A stretch of 64,000 bases of DNA from Xylogone sp. PMI_703. Its lineage: Eukaryota; Ascomycota; Leotiomycetes. Shown piece by piece: positions 48,115 to 60,678 of the stretch. Under the pieces are notes generated by a model that saw only the letters and a list, made by a program, of their open reading frames with translations, searched no databases and had not been told where the DNA came from. Numbering within the stretch: position 1 is the first letter of the stretch; the number at the start of each line of letters is the position of its first letter. The position numbers were made by a program, and so were the translations under genes. Location: the NCBI GenBank assembly GCA_021399445.1, contig JAJTUQ010000001.1, positions 2,728,001-2,792,000 on the forward strand, read 5' to 3'.

Positions 48115-49446
48115 CTATGAAACATTGGTAAGTGTATAAGGCAGTTCTGTATCATCGTCCGATGTGTTCAACCTTATCACGCTTCCCTGATTACTAGAGC
48201 GTAAACTGGCACCGTCGCTTGCTGAGCTACTGGTATCAGCATAACGTCTCCAGCTTTGTGCAAAACTGTTCGCACTAGACGAACTCGAGATACCCCGCGA
48301 CCTGTAACGTGGTGTACCTGGTGCAGTTGTAAAAGCCGAATGCCTTAGACTGACCGCTCCATTTGTGCTGCTGCCACGGGAACGCCAGGTACGGATTGTA
48401 CCCTGACTGTTGCTCCGAGTACGATTGATACCATTGCGTGTGGAAGCAATTGAACGAGTGCGTGGTGTGATGGAAGAGCTTGCAGAAAGAGTATCCTCAG
48501 TTGTGTCGCTCTCACTTGTCAGGTCCTCTTCTCCTGGAACAAGGTAGCTAGGGTCTAACATTTTCATATTGCGGAGTAGTTTGGTGAATTCATTCATTAA
48601 GTCATGAAAAGCCTGCCCGCTGATTGGCTGCGACGAAAACCGCGCATATTCGTATTGTGATAGAAATCTATTTGCTGTCGGTGTATCGGTAATAACGTCA
48701 ATGCTCATGAGGTAGGTTATATAGTCGCGGAGGCCCATCATTGCAGGCCTTTGAAGCAGCTCTACCGCCCTAATATCAGGCAAAGGCGGATCCGAGTTCG
48801 ACTGCGGATCAGGTGGTGCTAGAGAGACGGCTTTGGCTTCGATAACGTGAGGGAGCTCGAGAATTACGGTAATGTATTGTAGATTTTTGGGATCTGATGA
48901 AGGTGACGACCATCCATTGTGTGAAATATCCCCCCATGTCGGCACATGAGGCAGGATAGCCACTAAGTTCTCTTCCACATCCTTGCGAGTGCGTGATCTT
49001 TGTGAAAAACAGTATCTTCTCGGCTCTTTCTCCTTTGTCGTAGAATTATCGGAAGACTGTCGTGTTATCGGTTCCAGCACTGCTTCAGTTTCTTCAGGAG
49101 TTCGAGGTCGGGCATTCCACGCAATCCAAGCACTCCTCTTCAATCCATCAGAAATCATCTTCCTGACCCTCTCTTTCACGTCTCCTTTTTCTACTGGAAT
49201 CCATGTCTTGGGTATCGCGGCGAGAACGGACCTAGTCGTGTATAGTCGCGAAGCGTATATAAGGGTAGCCAGGAAGATTGTGAGAAAGTAGCATCCCGCG
49301 ATGACGAATACGTTGTAAATTTGCCTATTGTGCAGGGCTTGACGAATAGCATCCGCTGGCGTCACGATTAGGAGACCAAGAAGAATAAGACACAGGATAG
49401 AAAAGAATCCATTGTAGAAAATACGAAATAGCAATGGTCTGTTCAT
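48115..49446 (-). CDS. dlt1: DLT1 (defect at low temperature 1) family protein
   Basis: Membrane protein of the fungal DLT1 family; the yeast gene is needed for normal growth in the cold, and the molecular role is not established. A single exon of 443 residues. Two membrane helices lie at the N-terminus: residues about 9-31 (NGFFSILCLILLGLLIVTPA) and 45-66 (VFVIAGCYFLTIFLATLIYA). A cytosolic domain follows with the family's conserved segments (AAIPKTWIPVEK, VPTWGDISHNGWSSPSS, MGLRDYITYLMS, YEYARFSSQPISGQAF). The last 120 residues are Ser/Arg-rich and disordered, with many likely phosphorylation sites. The length is near the family's. The ATG at 49446 is directly before the first helix and there is no better start upstream. 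Confidence 0.92.
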   Translation of the reverse strand: MNRPLLFRIFYNGFFSILCLILLGLLIVTPADAIRQALHNRQIYNVFVIAGCYFLTIFLATLIYASRLYTTRSVLAAIPKTWIPVEKGDVKERVRKMISDGLKRSAWIAWNARPRTPEETEAVLEPITRQSSDNSTTKEKEPRRYCFSQRSRTRKDVEENLVAILPHVPTWGDISHNGWSSPSSDPKNLQYITVILELPHVIEAKAVSLAPPDPQSNSDPPLPDIRAVELLQRPAMMGLRDYITYLMSIDVITDTPTANRFLSQYEYARFSSQPISGQAFHDLMNEFTKLLRNMKMLDPSYLVPGEEDLTSESDTTEDTLSASSSITPRTRSIASTRNGINRTRSNSQGTIRTWRSRGSSTNGAVSLRHSAFTTAPGTPRYRSRGISSSSSANSFAQSWRRYADTSSSASDGASLRSSNQGSVIRLNTSDDDTELPYTLTNVS

Positions 49447-50841
49447 CGTGAGGGATCATGGTACCCCAAACAGGAGGGCTACTGATGTGGACGCTATCGA
49501 AAGGACATGTCTATTCTAGCTAGGGTCGCAGAGGCTGTCGCATTCGGTCGAACAAATCCAGAGTTTGGTGATGCATAAAGGCGCGAATATTATGACAGCT
49601 TTGGAGGTTGGACGGTTGGAGTATGAATTACGCACTTGATCTGCTCCATCCGCAAGGCACATAGTCGGCGTTGCTGCGCCAGCTTGCTAATTTCACTCCT
49701 GGGGTGTGCAACAAATACCGGGACAGCCTTATGAGCCTCGTGAGCCTAGACTCTAAGCAGAGAACAATAACAAAAACAACTGATAGGTACGACGATTGAT
49801 AGGTGATATTATCGTCACCTTAATGTTCTAATGATTATCCTTCAAGAATAATAGCAAGTTAAAGATGATGTACTCTCCATACTCGTGTCACGTGATCGTC
49901 TGAAAATGCGGGGAAAGGCATCTGCCCAGCCACCCCAACTACCGTATCTACATTTGCAGCGTCAAGATTATTGGCTGCAAGCGACTGCTAGTTATGTTTT
50001 GACCCAAGGATAGCTAAAACTATCAGACCAAGTAGTAGGCCACTCCAAGGAAAAGCGTTGGACGTATTATCAAAAATATGGTAGTATCCACATCCACCAA
50101 TTCCAAAACGCTGGATCGTTACAAAATGTACGGCGAGTCAAATTCTTTCCTTGGCGATAACTCAAGATGCACCTCCCACGCGATTTCTTGCGTCTTTGGG
50201 TGGAGGCCTCTCCGCGCAGGTGTCTAACGGACCAACCACACCGCTCCACTAGCTGCCCAGGTAGCATTTTAGCAAGAGCAAGTCCATTCGACGGGGTCGC
50301 CGTCTACACGTGCTTCTCCAACTTCTTGCACCCCAACGTCATCCCTGCATGGGCGTCTTGCTCTATGAGGCAGGCTGTTGGATCCCAAGATCGTCAGGTC
50401 GGCAACCGCATGGCCTCTCATAGGTTCAAACGGTTACAGTCCCTCCAACAACTTCGAATCGGGTAGGGCCGTGGTGTCCTTGGATAAGACCGAACCCGTC
50501 AACCAGGCGCGCGATCGACGGTTTTTGCGTAGAAGAAAATGCCATCCCACGACGCCTCAATGTCTTGTCGAATAATAACGAGGTTAGATAGCCCCGCAAG
50601 TAACCTTACTAGATTTGTCCCAGAGGCACTTGACCCTCCTCCATGAGGTTTGTTCGCCGAGGAGGGTCCCTGGTTGACAATGAGACTACCTGCCCAGCTG
50701 CCCTAGATAAGCTTCAGGCCAGCACCTGTTTTCCTTTCCTTTGTGTGTCTCCAAAAACTACTTCTTCCCTTGGATCTCTCTGGATCCCTAAAGCTTCTCT
50801 TTGCAAACCTAGTGTGAGCTTTTGGGTCATTCATAGAAGCT
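49447..50841. other. Intergenic between divergent DLT1 and MFS genes
   Basis: Bidirectional upstream region. A 99-codon plus frame (50167-50466) and overlapping minus frame (50070-50267) are not convincing. Part of 50160-50800 is richer in C and may be an old coding remnant or a long 5' leader of the transporter. No repeat seen. Confidence 0.45.
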
Positions 50842-52796
50842 ATGTCTGTAGACTCCTCCCCTCAGTTTGCCCAAGGCGATGAGAAGGGCGACATTTTCAA
50901 AGACCATGCAAGGACTGAACTGGGAGAACCAGTTGCTGAGCTAGATGGTTCCTCCGTTGCTAAAGGGGAGGATATTCTCGCCCTGCAAGATATTGACCCT
51001 GCTCTTAATGCAAAAATGCATTTGGTGAACAATGTAAGATCGAGTATTCCACAGGCGCCAACAAATCTCGCAACATCCCAAAGCGCCAACTGCACACGTC
51101 ACTAACGTATGTCCCGAGCAGGCAATTGACGAGATTGGATGGACTCCTTATCACTGGAAGCTCTTCCTCCTCAATGGCTTTGGGTTTGTTAAGGAGCTAC
51201 ATGTAGACACAAGCACAAATCCACTGACATCAAACAACTAGATATTCGGTGGATTCCCAACTCCTTCTCCTGCAGTCAGTCATTGCAACCCCCGCTGCCC
51301 TGGAATTTCAGCCATCCTACTCCCGCGCTCTGACCATCGCTGTCTACGTTGGCATGTTTCTCGGCGCAATTTTCTGGGGCCTGAGTGCAGACATCATTGG
51401 TAGACGGTTCGCTTTTAATGTATCTCTGTTCATCTGCTCGATATTCTCAATCGCAGCAGGTGCTGCCCCAAACTGGGTAGCTCTTTCCATTTTTATTGCA
51501 TTCCTAGGCTTTGGCGGCGGCGGAAACCTTATTCTGGACACAACTGTCTTCTTGGAATATCTTCCTTCGAATAAACAATGGGTTCTAAGTACGTAGAGCA
51601 GCTCCTGCAATGAGACTTTTCCTAATTGACTGTTCATAGCTTGGCTGGCGTCATGGTGGGGTCTTGGGCAAGCGTTTACAGGCTTTGTTGCATGGGGATT
51701 TTTGTGTAAGTCCCGATAGCATCTCTCCTTGTTGACATGAACTGATAAAGTTTAGCTCCTCCCAAATGGAACTGTCCCTCGGCTGATACATGTACGCATG
51801 ATAACAACATGGGCTGGCGATATACTATGTACACCTCTGGAGCTATGGTCTTCGCGATGAGTATCGCTCGAGTTACCATCATTCGTTTGAAGGAGACTCC
51901 GAAATACCTTTTATGTGAGGGCAAAGATGGGCGGTTGACCGAGGAACTACAAGCTCTAGCTGCTAAATATGGCCGACCTTGCTCTCTCACAAAAGAAATG
52001 CTAGAACAGTGTGGCACTGTCCAGTCCACTCATGGCAAGTCCCGGTTCTCTGTATCTGAGCTGCTTATTCATTTCAGAGGTTTGTTTGCAACCAAGACCA
52101 TTGGATTTTCTACAGTTCTCATTTGGCTTTCCTGGGCTTTAATCGGACTTGCATATCCTCTTTTTTACGTCTTCCTGCCGGCCTATCTTCAAACTCGTGG
52201 TGCTGAATTTGGAGTCGTTTCAACTTACGAATACTGGAGAAATTATGCGCTTGTTAATATCAGCGGCATACCTGTAATTGTCAGCCTGCTTAATCATAGA
52301 GAAGTCAACTAACAAATCTAGGGACCGATGCTAGCTGGACATATGGCAAATATCAAGATACTTGGTCGGAAGTATACAATGGTTATCGGTGCTTTGATTA
52401 CAAGTGAGTCTCATCTTGGTGTTTCTTGCATTTTTGAACTTCAATACAAGGAAGATGCTCATCGTTTTACTAGTGGTCTTCTTCTTCGCCTATACCCAAG
52501 TTCGCAGTGAGCCACAAAATATCGGATTTAGTTGCGCAATTGGCTTCGCCTTGAACATTTATTATGGAACTCTCTATGCCTACACTCCAGAGGTCCTTCC
52601 ATCAGCTCATCGCGCCACCGGCAATGGTGTCGCCGTGGCTTGTAATCGTGTTATGGGCATCCTATCCGCAGTAATTGCGACAGTCGCCAATACTGCAACA
52701 GCTGCCCCTATCTATATTTGCGCTGCCCTCTACATTGGTATGGCAGCCATTGCTGTGGCATTCCCATTTGAGCCGTATGGTCGGAGAAGTTCTTAA
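50842..52796 (+). CDS. MFS transporter (SV2/sugar-transporter-like)
   Basis: Twelve-helix major facilitator transporter of the plasma or vacuolar membrane, of the fungal group related to SV2 and sugar porters; substrate not predictable. Seven exons by my reading: 50842-51033, 51122-51183, 51242-51588, 51640-51705, 51756-52273, 52322-52403 and 52474-52796, giving 529 residues with introns of 47-88 bp. An acidic cytosolic N-terminus of about 85 residues is followed by the first membrane half with the loop signature GLSADIIGRRFAF and the Gly-rich helix FLGFGGGGNLILDT. A central cytosolic loop (LKETPKYLLCEG) comes next, then the second half, with LGRKYTMVIGALITM and NIYYGTLYAYTPEVLPSAHR. The last intron (52404-52473) is needed because the frame changes there; splicing restores the expected VFFFAYTQVRSEPQN. 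The C-terminus PFEPYGRRSS is typical. Confidence 0.92.
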
Positions 52797-53260
52797 AATG
52801 CAAGAATGCATTTATTTTATCCCTGTGAAAGGGGATATATGAGGAGTTCATGGGAGGAGTTCTGTTATTGATACCCCTCTGTTCTGCTTGATGGCGCTTA
52901 TGGAGGACCTCGTGACGACTCAACATAGTAAATGATACTATATATCTATAGTTACTTGGTAAATAACTTTTCAACAATGAATTTACTTCCAACTACCTCA
53001 GGATGTAATATCTACGTGACAAAGTTAAGGAGCGTTTTGATAGTTCGTGGCCTGAGGTATGAAGACAGCTTTCACGCAGGCTAGTTCCAGATTAAGTCTA
53101 GCTTGTCACGTGATCTAATTAGTGCGTGACGACTGGACAGATGCAGCTGCCTTGGAACTCCAGCATTCAATTACATCCCACAGCTATTCATTGTTCAGTA
53201 TCCATAAGCTACCAAGGGCCAGTAGGTAGGGATTCTGGGATTGACCCATCCACCTTCATC
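52797..53260. other. Intergenic between MFS and VPH1-type genes
   Basis: 3' flank of the transporter and promoter of the V-ATPase gene. The VPH1 frame stays open upstream to 53126, but residues there are unlike the family, so they are taken as 5' leader. Confidence 0.5.
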
Positions 53261-55990
53261 ATGGCTCCTGGACGTCCAGATACCATGTTCCGCTCAGCGG
53301 ACATGAGTATGGTGCAGCTCTACGTAGCTAAGGAAATAGGTCGTGAAGTCGTGAACGCATTAGGAGAGGTCGGCCAGGTTCAATTTCGAGACGTATGTGA
53401 AATGTGGAAAACGAATTTGAACCTATGCTAAAGATTGTGACAGCTTAACTCAGAAGTTACCGCCTTTCAACGCACATTTACACAGGAAATACGGAGGTTG
53501 GACAATGTCGAGCGGCAATTGCGTAAGGACCGAAATATTTGGCTCACCTGATATAAGTACTTACAGACGATTAGGATACTTTCATTCACAGATGGAAAAG
53601 GCCGGCATTCCGCTCCGAAAGTTGGATTTAGACATTGAGACTTTAGCAGCCCCATCCACTACTGAGATCGACGAGCTTGCCGACCGCAGTCAAAGCTTGG
53701 AGCAGCGCATCGCATCTCTCAATGATAGTTACGAGACCTTGAAGAAGAGAGAGGTGGAGCTTACAGAATGGAGATGGGTGCTCAGGGAAGCCGGCGGGTT
53801 CTTTGATCGCGCCCATGGAAATGTCGAAGAAATCCGGCAATCAACCGACAACGATGACGCGCCCCTGCTGCAAGACGTTGAACAGCACGGACAGGGTCAG
53901 GTAAATGGTGACGCCGAACGTTCATTCTCAGGAATGAATATTGGATTTGTTGCCGGGGTTATCCCAAGAGATCGCGTTGATGCTTTCGAGCGCATCTTGT
54001 GGCGCACTCTGCGAGGAAATCTTTACATGAACCAGTCCGAGATCCCGGAGACTCTCATCGATCCTACAACAAATGTGGGGATTGACAAGAACGTCTTTGT
54101 CATCTTTTCTCATGGTAAAGAGATCATTGCTAAGATCAGGAAGATCTCGGAGTCCCTCGGAGCGGATCTATACAGTGTTGATGAGAACAGCGATCTTCGC
54201 AGGGACCAAATTCATGAAGTTAACACCCGTCTGAGTGATCTGGGCAGTGTGCTACGTAACACACAGACTACTCTTGATGCTGAACTTACGCAAATTGCCC
54301 GAAGCTTGGCGGCTTGGATTGTAATCATCAAGAAAGAGAAGGCGGTTTACCAGGTGCTCAACCGGTTCTCCTACGACCACGCGAGGAAGACTTTGATCGC
54401 TGAAGCCTGGGTCCCAACAAACTCTCTACCGTTGATTAAGTCCACCCTTCACGATGTCAACAGTCGAGCTGGCTTGTCTGTTCCATCTATTATCAACGAG
54501 ATTCGCACGAGCAAGACTCCGCCTACGTACCAGAAAACCAACAAGTTTACTGAGGGATTTCAGACCATCATTAACGCTTACGGGACCGCGAAATACCAGG
54601 AAGTCAACCCTGGTCTCCCTACTATCGTCACGTTTCCGTTCCTTTTCGCCGTCATGTTTGGAGACTTCGGACATGGTTTCCTTATGGTCTGTGCCGCAGT
54701 TGCTATGATTTACTGGGAGAAGAAGCTTAAGAAGGTCAAAGATGAGCTCTTCGGCATGGCATTTTATGGAAGATATATCATGCTGATGATGGGTATCTTT
54801 TCTATGTACACCGGTCTCATCTATAACGATGTCTTCTCCAAGTCATTCTCCATTTTCCCAAGTGCTTGGTCTTGGCCAGAGAACTTCAAGGTCGGCGATG
54901 TCGTAGAGGCACATTTGAAGGGCAGCTATCGCTATCCTTTTGGACTTGATTGGATGTGGCATGGAACCGAGAACGATCTCCTGTTCTCAAACAGTTTCAA
55001 GATGAAACTTAGTATTTTGCTCGGATGGGCACACATGACATATTCTCTGTGCTTATCATATATCAATGCTCGTCATTTCAAGAGCCCTATTGACATCTGG
55101 GGAAATTTCATCCCAGGAATGCTCTTCTTCCAGTCTATCTTCGGCTATCTTGTCTTCGCCATTGTCTACAAGTGGTCTGTAGATTGGTATGCCATCGACA
55201 AGTCACCACCAGGTCTCTTGAATATGCTTATCTATATGTTCTTGCAACCTGGAACTATCGAAGAACCGCTGTATAACCATCAAGCTTTTGTTCAAGTCAC
55301 CCTGCTTCTGATTGCAGTGATTCAAGTTCCAATATTACTCTTCTTGAAGCCATTTTATCTCCGATGGGAGAATAACAGAGCCCGTGCTCAAGGCTACAGA
55401 GGTATTGGAGAGACATCCCGACTCAGTGCTCTCGACGGAGAAGACGATGATAGCCATACATTGGATGGCCGAGCCAGCATTGCAAGCGATGGAGAGGGTG
55501 TAGCCATGATCACTCAAGATATTGATGTGGATGCGGAGCATGAAGAGTTCGAATTCGGAGATGTCATGATCCACCAAGTTATTCATACTATCGGTAAGTC
55601 ATATATCTGGGTCGTTTAGTTCGGTGACTAATATTTTCAGAATTCTGCTTGAACTGCGTTTCCCACACGGCTTCATACCTACGTCTATGGGCTCTTTCAC
55701 TTGCCCACCAACAGCTGTCGGTTGTTCTCTGGACCATGACCCTAGCTATTGGCCTCAAAACTCCAGGAGCTCTTGGCGTTATCCTGCTCGTCATTACATT
55801 CTTCGCTTGGTTTTTCCTCACTATTGCTGTGCTAGTTGTCATGGAAGGTACCAGTGCTATGTTACACAGCTTGCGTCTACACTGGGTAGAGGCCATGAGC
55901 AAGCATTTCATGGGCGATGGTGTGCCGTTTGAACCTTTCTCATTCAGACGAATGTTGGAGGAGGACGAGACTGCTTCTGAATTTACCTGA
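53261..55990 (+). CDS. vph1: V-type ATPase subunit a, vacuolar (VPH1)
   Basis: Membrane subunit a of the V0 sector, forming the proton half-channels through which the V-ATPase acidifies the vacuole. Exons 53261-53392, 53444-53522, 53575-55593 and 55641-55990 give 859 residues, close to the usual 840-860; introns are 51, 52 and 47 bp. The splice at 53574/53575 yields [12 protein letters not shown], the family sequence. The N-terminal half is cytosolic with coiled-coil arms ([16 protein letters not shown]). The C-terminal half has about eight membrane segments starting at [20 protein letters not shown]. The essential proton-path arginine is in [17 protein letters not shown] (R758, equivalent to yeast R735). 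A DEDDD-containing acidic loop lies near 640-690. The C-terminus ends in [14 protein letters not shown]. The MAPGRPD start is chosen over an upstream in-frame ATG because it matches family length. Confidence 0.97.
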
Positions 55991-56657
55991 GTACTTATGT
56001 GTGAGCTATTTCCTTATGTCATCTAGATTAAAGTGTAGAATTAGGTCTGTATTATCGTGCAAAGTCCAATCTCTCTAGCATATTAACCAAGGCCTTTTTA
56101 ATTACATGAATGCGGGTGACACCCCAGCGACAGCTGTTCAGCTACTAAGGTGAACGCGCAATTGTACTGGCATACATCCCAGTTCACTATCTCCATTCGG
56201 GCAGTCGAATTTGACTTGTAAATCAGAGAGTGGACAGTTTCAATCACCTGCATCTCTAGCGGGAGGCCGTTTAGTCGAGGTAATTGCTTATTTGCCTTTG
56301 CTTTTTGTGGCGGGTGATACAGCGGCCGTATAAATGCCTCGAATTCGAAGATGCAAGCGTCGATCAGGGTGCCTTGTCACCCGTACCTGTAGCGATAACC
56401 ACTGATAGCCATCACTCTTTCACCGCCAGGTGGGGCAGAATTATGCCCGACCTCCCCCACCTTGTTTTCTCGCCTTTGGACATTTCAATATTTCCCTATA
56501 TTACGTATCCAGTCTCTCCCCAATTTGAGGCTTTTCTTCCTAAAAGAAACTCTTTATACTTTTAGATTCGTTCCCTCGGAATAAGAGGAATATTTTCTTT
56601 GGTTTTAGACAACAGGAATAGGAAAGAACTGGTCCGGTATCGGGCATTAGAGCAGCT
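55991..56657. other. Intergenic
   Basis: 3' flank of VPH1 and upstream region of the aminotransferase. A 93-codon plus frame (56284-56565) has no recognisable features. Confidence 0.5.
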
Positions 56658-58659
56658 ATGTCCTTCCATAAACGGCAATTCTCCATTAATCGGAACTCTG
56701 GGGTACCAAGAGAATCTAGGACCAGAAGATTCAGTACTCACGATCCAAGCCACAATGGTACGTCTAATAGGTTTCTCAATCTCCCTGTTTTGGGTTCATA
56801 CCAACACAATATTGCGCTATACCACATAAACCAGTGGAAGTATAGCTACACATCTATATGTTGTGTATGCGAAGATTCGAAATCTTCAAAAGTAAAGCGT
56901 TTCATATTTTACATATACCTTAAACATGTGGAAACTGGATTCCCATGTATATTCTACTCTCGCACCCATGAGATTATCGTTTCTATTAGCCACAGTATCC
57001 CTTGTTACATACTCGCTCTCCTATAACTAACCATTTGTAGAAATCAACTCTAAGATCCATCGACAATTCCGTAACGCTCATGAGGGACATCGTCCACATG
57101 CCGGTCTTGATCCCACAAGATCTAGCACAGGAGTAATCTGGTGTACAGAGCGTGCTTACGAGCATGGCTTCGCGGACGAGCCTGAGAAGTGGGCCAATTT
57201 AGGACAGGGAGCACCACAAGTAGATGATGATATTGCTGGAAGCTTCAAGAGACCGGAGACCATTGATATTAGCATGGCTGGTAGAGAGTACGGACCCACT
57301 GCTGGAATCAAATCCCTCAGAGCTGCTGTTGCCAATTTATACAACGTTCACCATAGGTATGTTATGAACTCAACGAATTTCTGACGAAGATTCTTTGGCT
57401 AAACTTCTTCTACAACAGGCAAGGAAAAGAGAGCAAGTATACATGGGAGAACGTCTGCATTGTTCCTGGTGGACGAGCTGGTCTTATTCGTATTGCTGCT
57501 GTATTGAACAATGCTTATCTTGCGTTCTTCATTCCCGATTATACAGCTTACAACGAGATGTTTTCCTTGTTCAAGAGCGTATGTATAAAATATCCTCTTT
57601 TCCCAAGTCTTCTTATGTCTTTTAGTACGGCTCAACGCTGACCTTATAGTTTGCCGCTGTACCTTCTCCTCTTTCCGAGGAAGATGGCTATCACATAAGC
57701 CCAGAGAAGATTGCCGATGAGATCGCTCGTGGAACATCAGTTATCCTAACCTCCAATCCTCGTAACCCTACAGGAATGGTGGTCACTAATCCCGACCTTG
57801 CAACAATCCATGATCTATGCAGAGATCGTGCAACTCTCATTATGGATGAGTTCTATGGAGGTTACAATTATACCAGTGACTGCGATGGTACTACTATCAG
57901 TTCTGCGGCTAACGTCGAAGATGTCAATGAAGATGACGTGCTTATTATTGATGGTCTCACAAAACGGTTTAGACTGCCCGGCTGGAGAATCGCGTGGATC
58001 ATCGGACCAAAGGTTTGTCCATTTACAAAACGACCCCTATAATTACGTCTAATAAGGGATTAGGAGTTCATCTCAGCTATCGGATCTTGTGGGTCCTACC
58101 TGGATGGAGGTGCTAATGTTCCTTTCCAAGAAGCTGCTGTCAAAATGTTAGATCCAGACACAGTCCGCACCGAAATGGCAGCATTGCAGCGTCATTTCCG
58201 CGTAAGTACCAGACCCGCAATGTTTTGTTTCTTGAGTTAATTTTTGGCAGGATAAACGAGACTATGTTGTCGGTCGTCTACGAGAGATGGGATTCACGAT
58301 CAAAACGGTCCCTGACTCAACTTTCTACATCTGGTTGGATCTCGAAGGTCTTCCAAATGCCATCAGTGACGGCTTGAATTTCTTCCAAGCCTGTCTAGAA
58401 GAGAAGGTCATTGTTGTGCCTGGAATCTTCTTCGATCTTAATCCCAGTAAGAGAAGAGACTTGTTTGATAGTCCTTGTCATCATTTCGTGCGACTCAGCT
58501 ATGGTCCTACCATGGAGACTTTGAAGATGGGATTGGATGGTATCCAGAGAGTTGTTGAGAAGTAAGTATCTTTGATATTTCTGAATCAATAGATTATTCT
58601 GGAGCATATAATTAACATGAGCGTTTAGGTTCAGAAACAGCGACGAGGCCGCAGAATAG
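56658..58659 (+). CDS. PLP-dependent aminotransferase, class I/II
   Basis: Transaminase of fold type I; likely acts on an aromatic or aliphatic amino acid, exact substrate unknown. Seven exons by my reading: 56658-56757, 57041-57356, 57419-57578, 57650-58012, 58064-58201, 58251-58561 and 58629-58659, giving 472 residues. Key sites are GREYGPTAG (substrate loop), VPGGRAGLI, SNPRNPTG (PLP Asn), MDEFYGGY (Asp and Tyr), the Schiff-base Lys in DGLTKRFRLPGW (K297) and the carboxylate-binding Arg in FVRLSYG. The core begins INSKIHRQFRNAHEGHRPH. The first exon adds a basic, Ser/Arg-rich lead (MSFHKRQFSINRNSG and RRFSTHDPS) that resembles a mitochondrial presequence, but the 283-bp first intron is long for this window and the start is the least certain part. 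Confidence 0.9.
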
Positions 58660-59694
58660 AAACTAGATATACCCATAAGCATCTGAAACTTTGACTAGAT
58701 AAAGGATATAGTGCTGAGGCTAGATCATGTGTGGTGTCCCATTGTCTATTTGGGTGTTGAGTTCTAAAACTCCGGTGATGATGGCCAGAGGGGGAATCTC
58801 ATAGAGTTTCTATAATCCATAGCAAAGAGCATAGCCTGAGAATAGACTGTCTGTTTCTATATATTCTAATGCCGGTACCGGACCTTCAAGCTACCGGAGG
58901 CTGGTTCATGCCAAGAAAAATAGTGTTACTGATAAGGCACATCATACTAGTGCAGCTGCAAATGCTAATGCAAATCATCTGTCACTGATGCAGGAACAAA
59001 ACCAGGGAAGAAGATCATACGATGCTCAACCTGGGTGTCTCGTTAAGGCTGGGTGTGGCGCAACAACGGCTGCGTCGATTTATGGTACATAGAATTGCAC
59101 ATACTTGAATATCAAATGTGTAATTGCTGTACCCAACGTCTTTAGTTCTCTGACTTACAAGAGATCTAGAATTATCAATGGAGGGTGAAAGGAGTGATCA
59201 ATCTATTCCCGAGGCTAGATGGATATGAGGGTGTGTAGTTATCCTGCCGTGACAATTCCAGTCTCACTTCTTGCTGTGTATATATTTGAAGATAGCAGAG
59301 TGCTCCATTAATTTTATATATTGGCTAGCAATTTTGAATTAGAGGCTTGTTATTTACTGAGAGATGCATTGAGTTGCCTTCCCACTCGCTTTTCGTGCCT
59401 GCAAACCCAATATTGGGTCATCTATCACAATTTTTGAAAATCGAATTATCGAAGCAGCACCTTGATACCTAAGAATCTACATTGACTCTTACTGGGCCTC
59501 CTTCACCCTCGCTTATACATGACCTTCCATAAATGAGAAGGCTGAATTGCGGTTTCAAAATCTTCACTAAAAGTACAGTTCCGGATGAAGTCGGAAGATC
59601 TCGCATATAAGTTACGAAGTCGAGCCAATCACCTCTCTAAATACTTTGAAAGATAAGTAGCAAAAAAAAAACCAACAAAAAAAGAGAACAACAG
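58660..59694. other. Intergenic, no gene seen
   Basis: AT-rich, short frames only. The end nearest the tRNA at 59695 carries long A runs (59662-59684) that read as T runs on the minus strand and would end RNA polymerase III transcription of that tRNA. Confidence 0.5.
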
Positions 59695-59837
59695 GGCCTA
59701 ACCCGTGATCGAAACGGGGACCTCTTACAATTTAGGTGTGATCCCAAAGCAAGAATTCCTGAAGATATATATGTTAGAATGATGTTGTGTGACAATTAAG
59801 GTATTAGGCGAACTCACTACCACTGAACTATCAGGCC
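59695..59837 (-). tRNA. Intron-bearing tRNA or tRNA pseudogene, anticodon reads AAT
   Basis: On the minus strand, GGCCTGA pairs with TTAGGCC as a full acceptor stem (one G-T), followed by a D-arm-like TAGTTCAGTGGTAGTGAG, and there is a perfect T-arm CCCGT-TTCGATC-ACGGG. The anticodon stem TTCGC/GTAAG has one C-A mismatch and two G-T pairs; its loop CTAATA gives anticodon AAT (Ile by decoding). A 72-base insert (59730-59801) sits at the usual intron site, after position 37. T runs for polymerase III termination follow. Compared with a normal gene several C and G seem changed to T and A (GCGAG to GTAAG would restore pairing), so this may be a mutated copy. Isotype is not secure because the body does not look like the usual tRNA-Ile. 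Confidence 0.55.
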
Positions 59838-60439
59838 TGTTTGTTGATCAGGACTACTTATTCATACTCATAATAGTGAATGCATGCCAATCATATTCGC
59901 CAATTCAATTATCATCCAATTTAGGCTATTTCTCACTTGGTTTACGATTGTGATGTCTTGTCAATTTTGTTACCTACCATCAAAAGAGACATAAATGCAA
60001 CAAATACAAAGCTGCTTTTGCACTCTTTGGGACGGTACCTTTTGATCTTTCGAGCATCAATCAATAGTTAGTTGACCGGCGCATTGCTTGATACACACTA
60101 TGGTATCTGACTATTGAGATGAGATCTTGAAAATGGGATAGCTGTACCCGTATAATAGTTATTCCGTGGCCGAAGTACTTGTCACACAAGAGTTCAAAGA
60201 CATACGAATAAAACAAGCGGTTTCTCCTCTTTCCAACAAGCTATTGGAGAACGGTTAGTGTTTTTCAATTAGGCATGATACAACGATATTGGTGTACAGA
60301 CTGTATGGGTGGTTGTTGTGCGATATTTACGCCCCGCCTGTGACAAGCTTAGGGGCTCAAACCAATCATATCTTTATTGGACTTCGCTAATAGGAAAACG
60401 TGTATAAATTGTGATAAGCGATCGGGAAGATACCGAATT

Positions 60440-60551
60440 GGCTCAATGGTCTAGTGGTATGATTGCTGCTTCGGGCTTGTCTGAATAGGCACCCCTGTTC
60501 TCCAGAATGGATGAAATGTAGCAGGTCCCGGTTTCAAATACCGGTTGAGCC
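60440..60551 (+). tRNA. tRNA-Pro (anticodon CGG) with 41-base intron
   Basis: Acceptor GGCTCAA/TTGAGCC pairs perfectly. The D-arm is TGGTCTAGTGGTATGATT, as in fungal tRNA-Pro. The anticodon stem GCTGC/GTAGC encloses TTCGGG with anticodon CGG at 60472-60474. The intron is 60476-60516, just after position 37. The T-arm CCGGT-TTCAAAT-ACCGG is intact. A TTTTT and then a longer T run start a few bases after the gene and serve as polymerase III terminators. Confidence 0.9.
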
Positions 60552-60678
60552 CATCAACTTTTTGTTGATTTTTTTAGCGTTGCTTTTTTAAGTCTTTGGG
60601 ATAGCGAATTCACTCTAAACCTCTACAGATTTGCTGAATCCTAACATATATATTCAGGAATTCGGGGCTTATTTCAAA

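Noticed and set aside
50167..50466. 99-codon plus frame upstream of the MFS gene
   Set aside because: Antisense frame also open, no recognised features; could be leader sequence.
52328..52510. Open continuation of the MFS frame through 52404-52473
   Set aside because: Ends in a stop and loses the conserved last helices; splicing the 70-bp intron restores them.
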